NCBI GenBank assembly: GCA_020641055.1
Contig: CP067345.1
Location: forward strand, 1,977,317-2,041,316
From: Clostridioides sp. ES-S-0010-02
GTDB taxonomy: Bacteria; Bacillota; Clostridia; Peptostreptococcales; Peptostreptococcaceae
Reading direction: 5' to 3'
Length of the DNA stretch: 64,000 bases
The notes under the pieces were generated by a model, which worked only from the letters and a program-made list of their open reading frames with translations, made no database searches and was not told the DNA's origin. This document shows, piece after piece, positions 61,097-64,000 of this stretch. Position numbers and translations under genes: made by a program. Position 1 is the stretch's first letter. Each line of letters begins with the position of its first letter.

Positions 61097-61124
61097 ACTA
61101 TAATATATAACATGGAGGGAAATT

Positions 61125-61832
61125 ATGTTAAAGATAAGTAATGTATCTAAATCATATAAAAATAAAAAGGTAGTAAATAATATTTCATTTGAGGTAAATG
61201 ATGGAGAGATTTTTGGCTTTATAGGTCATAATGGTGCAGGAAAAACTACTACTATTAAAGCAATTGTTGGGATACATGATTTTGAGGGAGGAGAAATACT
61301 TATAAACTCTAAATCTATAAAAAAACAATCTGTTGAGTGCAAAAAGGAAATGGCGTATATTCCTGATAATCCAGATTTATATGAAGATCTAACTGGAATA
61401 CAATACCTTAATTTTATAGCAGATATATTTGAGGTAGATAAAAATGAAAGAGAGGAATTAATAAAATACTATTCAAATAAATTTGAAATTAATAGGGCAT
61501 TAGGAGATTTAATATCTTCGTATTCACATGGAATGAAACAAAAACTAGCTATAATTTCAGCTTTAATCCATAATCCTAAAATTCTAATTCTTGATGAACC
61601 TTTTGTAGGTCTTGACCCAAAAGCTTCCTTTATATTAAAGGAAATAATGAAGGAGTTTTGTAAAAAAGGTGGTTGTATATTTTTCTCAACGCATGTATTA
61701 GAAGTTGCTGAAAAAATCTGTGATAAGATTGCCATAATAAAAGATGGAAATATAATTGCTTATGGAACTACTGAAGAAGTGAAAGGAAACAATTCTCTTG
61801 AAAATATTTTTATGGAATTAATAGAAAAATAA
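61125..61832 (+). CDS. ABC transporter ATP-binding subunit
   Basis: 235 aa. Walker A 'GFIGHNGAGKTTTIKAIVGI', Q-loop 'MAYIPDNPDLYEDLTGI', signature 'SYSHGMKQKLAIISALI', Walker B 'ILILDEPFVGLDPKASFI' and switch His 'FFSTHVLEVAEKI'. ATP-hydrolysing partner of the large ABC-2 permease downstream. GGAGGG precedes the ATG. The substrate is unknown; related clostridial pairs handle peptides or lipids. Transcription is likely controlled through the palindrome upstream. Confidence 0.94.
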   Translation: MLKISNVSKSYKNKKVVNNISFEVNDGEIFGFIGHNGAGKTTTIKAIVGIHDFEGGEILINSKSIKKQSVECKKEMAYIPDNPDLYEDLTGIQYLNFIADIFEVDKNEREELIKYYSNKFEINRALGDLISSYSHGMKQKLAIISALIHNPKILILDEPFVGLDPKASFILKEIMKEFCKKGGCIFFSTHVLEVAEKICDKIAIIKDGNIIAYGTTEEVKGNNSLENIFMELIEK

Positions 61833-61880
61833 AATGCTATTTTTACAGAATATAATGTCTAAAGTGAGGTATGATAAATT

Positions 61881-63476
61881 ATGAGTAATCTAAGTATATT
61901 AATAAAAACTAATATAATAAATGAGTTTAAATTGAATGCTTTAAAAAATATAGACAGCAAAGAAAAACAAAAAATAATAGGAATGATGTTTTCAATAGTT
62001 GTTGTAGTAGGGCTATTAATATTTTATGTAACAAGTTTAAGCCTTTCTCTAGTTGATATTTTAAAACAAATAAATCAAATGGAAATGTTGCTTGTGTTTG
62101 GCTTTGGATTATCAACAGTAATGGCAATTGTTACATCATTATATAAAACTTCATCATATCTATTTCAAGCGAAGGATTTAGAGTTATTAACTAGTTTGCC
62201 AATAAAAGAATCTACTATATTGGCTAGTAAAATATTAATGTTAGTTGGAACTAATTATTTGTTTTCTTCAGTGTGTATGATTATACCAGCAGTAGTTTAT
62301 TTTTTTAATGCCAATGTAAGTATAACCTATTTTCCTTACTTAATATTATTATTTTTGGCTCTGCCATTACTACCAATAGTTGTTTCATCAATAATTTTCT
62401 TATTTATAGGACAGCTATCATCAAGGCTAAAATATAAAAATTTAGTGTTAATCATAGGTAATGTAATATTAATTTTGGCTTATACTGTACTTATGTCAAA
62501 ACTAAACTCTATATCAGTTGAGTTATTAAAAAATAGTGTATCTATTTCAGAAACAATTAATAAAATATATCCACCTATATACTATTTTGTTGATGCTCTT
62601 AAAACTGGAAGTATAGTTTCATTTTTAATGTTTATGGCAACATCATTAATACCATTCTTTATCTTTGTGACTCTATTTGCAAAAGGATTTACAAAGATAA
62701 ATGCTAGAATGGGTGAAAGTTATAAGATTAAAAACTATAAATTTAAAAGTCAAAAAATTTCAACACCCTCAAAGGCTCTATTGAAAAAAGAATTTAGAAG
62801 ATATACTTCTTCATTTATTTACTTTTTGAATTCATCTATTGGTCTGTTATTTTTAATAGTGGCTACAATCGGTGTGTTGGCATTTGGAGCTGATAAAATA
62901 GGTGAGTTACTAAAAATGAATATAGATTTTAGTATTATAAAAATACAGTTATTAGGTGCGTTTCTATTTATAATAGTAATGAACTGCACAACATATTGTT
63001 CAATTTCTTTTGAAGGAAAGAATCTATGGATACTAAAGTCTTCTCCAATAGATGAAAGGGAGATATTTTGGTCAAAAATATTGATGAATTTTTTATTAAA
63101 TGCACCATTATCTGTTTTATGTCTAATATTAGTGTCTATAAAACTAAACTTTGAAATTCAGTTCGTGATGGTAGCAAGTTGCTTGATTGTAACTATGTCA
63201 ATGTTTGTAGCTTTAATGGGATTGTTATCAAATTTACTTTATCCAAACCTTGATTGGAAAAATGAAGTGGCGGTAGTAAAAAGAAGTGCAAGTATGATAG
63301 TTACAATATTAGTATCATTAATTTATATAGTTATACTTGGAGGCACATATATGTTATTGAAAGTTTCATTTCTAAATATATATTTGATTTTAGCAAGTGT
63401 GCTTACACTTATATTAGACTTTATGCTATGGAGAATTATTTCCACTAAAGGAGTAAAAATATTTAAAAATTTATAG
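61881..63476 (+). CDS. ABC-2 type permease (large, unassigned substrate)
   Basis: 531 aa with about eleven or twelve hydrophobic segments in two clusters, starting 'SNLSILIKTNIINEFKLNAL' and containing 'KALLKKEFRRYTSSFIYFLN' and 'KNLWILKSSPIDEREIFWSK', the latter a recurring motif of putative ABC exporter permeases. GTGAGGT lies upstream of the ATG. It is 48 bp after the ATPase gene, so the two form one exporter. I cannot assign the substrate. Confidence 0.88.
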   Translation: MSNLSILIKTNIINEFKLNALKNIDSKEKQKIIGMMFSIVVVVGLLIFYVTSLSLSLVDILKQINQMEMLLVFGFGLSTVMAIVTSLYKTSSYLFQAKDLELLTSLPIKESTILASKILMLVGTNYLFSSVCMIIPAVVYFFNANVSITYFPYLILLFLALPLLPIVVSSIIFLFIGQLSSRLKYKNLVLIIGNVILILAYTVLMSKLNSISVELLKNSVSISETINKIYPPIYYFVDALKTGSIVSFLMFMATSLIPFFIFVTLFAKGFTKINARMGESYKIKNYKFKSQKISTPSKALLKKEFRRYTSSFIYFLNSSIGLLFLIVATIGVLAFGADKIGELLKMNIDFSIIKIQLLGAFLFIIVMNCTTYCSISFEGKNLWILKSSPIDEREIFWSKILMNFLLNAPLSVLCLILVSIKLNFEIQFVMVASCLIVTMSMFVALMGLLSNLLYPNLDWKNEVAVVKRSASMIVTILVSLIYIVILGGTYMLLKVSFLNIYLILASVLTLILDFMLWRIISTKGVKIFKNL

Positions 63477-63579
63477 ATATATTTGTGTTAAAAATAGACT
63501 TATTTTTTAAAGTATTGCAAAGAATATGCTAAGTAGTATACTATTGTATAGTGATATGAAAAAATTTAGGAGAAAATAA

Positions 63580-64000
63580 ATGAGAAAATTATCCAAAAAA
63601 GAGAAAGATTTTATTCAATATGGATTTCTGATATTTTTGATATGTATTACTACTTATTTAGTATCAACCACTTTAGATGTAAAACTAATACCTAAAATTA
63701 TAAGTCTAGTAAATAAAACCTATATATTTCTTGGCATACTAATAATGTTAATATATATGATAATTGAATCTATTGTGACACATTTGATAATAAATGCAGT
63801 TCAAAAAACAAAAGTAAAATTTATAGGTATCAAAATGGCTACAATGGGATTTTATTATAATTTAGTTACTCCCTTTGCATCTGGGAGTCAGCCAATGCAA
63901 ATATATGCACTTACAAAGTATGATGTTAGTCTCAGTAAATCTGTAGCCATAGTTACTAATAAGACCGTTGTATTTCAAAGTACAGTTACTATATTTTGTG
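63580..64000 (+). CDS. flippase-like / lysylphosphatidylglycerol synthase TM-region protein (partial)
   Basis: ATG 63580 with TTAGGAG upstream; the frame runs off the window after 140 codons. It begins 'RKLSKKEKDFIQYGFLIFLI' with several membrane segments. 'GFYYNLVTPFASGSQPMQIY' matches the conserved block of the MprF-like flippase / AglD family (UPF0104). It may move phospholipids across the membrane; without the rest of the gene the exact role is open. Confidence 0.85.
   Translation, partial: MRKLSKKEKDFIQYGFLIFLICITTYLVSTTLDVKLIPKIISLVNKTYIFLGILIMLIYMIIESIVTHLIINAVQKTKVKFIGIKMATMGFYYNLVTPFASGSQPMQIYALTKYDVSLSKSVAIVTNKTVVFQSTVTIFC

Overview
The window is an AT-rich, low-GC Firmicute chromosome segment. 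Gene order, codon use and protein sequences fit the Peptostreptococcaceae and look most like Clostridioides difficile or a close relative. This placement is inferred from memory of protein families; no search was run. Most genes are ordinary housekeeping or transport genes with clear Shine-Dalgarno sites and hairpin terminators.

Left part (1-14.5 kb): the end of a probable D,D-carboxypeptidase gene, then rpsB-tsf-pyrH-frr-(small ORF)-uppS-cdsA, the conserved translation / UMP kinase / isoprenoid-lipid cluster. The usual continuation dxr-rseP-ispG follows only after about 5.8 kb of accessory DNA. That DNA holds a 1014-residue GGDEF-EAL-PAS-PAS-PAS-GGDEF protein, the decayed remains of a second EAL gene, a membrane-protein gene broken by one in-frame stop, and a small Cro/C1-type regulator.

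CRISPR region (14.7-26 kb): a complete type I-B system, cas6-cas8b-cas7-cas5-cas3, then a CRISPR array of 30 identical 30-bp repeats and 29 spacers, then cas4-cas1-cas2. The array therefore lies inside the cas locus, between the interference and adaptation modules. cas1 and cas2 are also separated by an unusual gap of about 220 bp. Degraded transposase-like sequence may lie at the right edge.

Middle part (26.6-44 kb): a secreted protein, a DUF3810-type membrane metalloprotease-like protein, a GNAT acetyltransferase, tiny membrane proteins, an AEC transporter, a Sel1/TPR repeat protein, a CorA-type transporter with a structured leader candidate, a flavin reductase-like protein, a nitronate monooxygenase-like flavoprotein that seems to use a non-ATG/GTG/TTG start, thrC-thrB under a threonine T-box, trxB and typA.

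Right part (44-64 kb): copA behind a CsoR-like operator; a two-component system; a BcrA/LanFEG-type three-gene ABC transporter of visibly different composition (probably acquired); a DeoR regulator divergent from a fructose-6-phosphate aldolase/transaldolase; an anion permease; a MATE exporter; a guanine-class purine riboswitch driving a PbuG-type permease; a DEAD-box helicase; an ABC-2 transporter operon preceded by a 39-nt palindrome; and the start of a flippase-like membrane protein cut by the window edge.

The best candidate for something unusual is the rearranged type I-B CRISPR locus. Next come the corA leader element, the palindromic operator at 61.06 kb and the non-canonical start of the flavoprotein gene.
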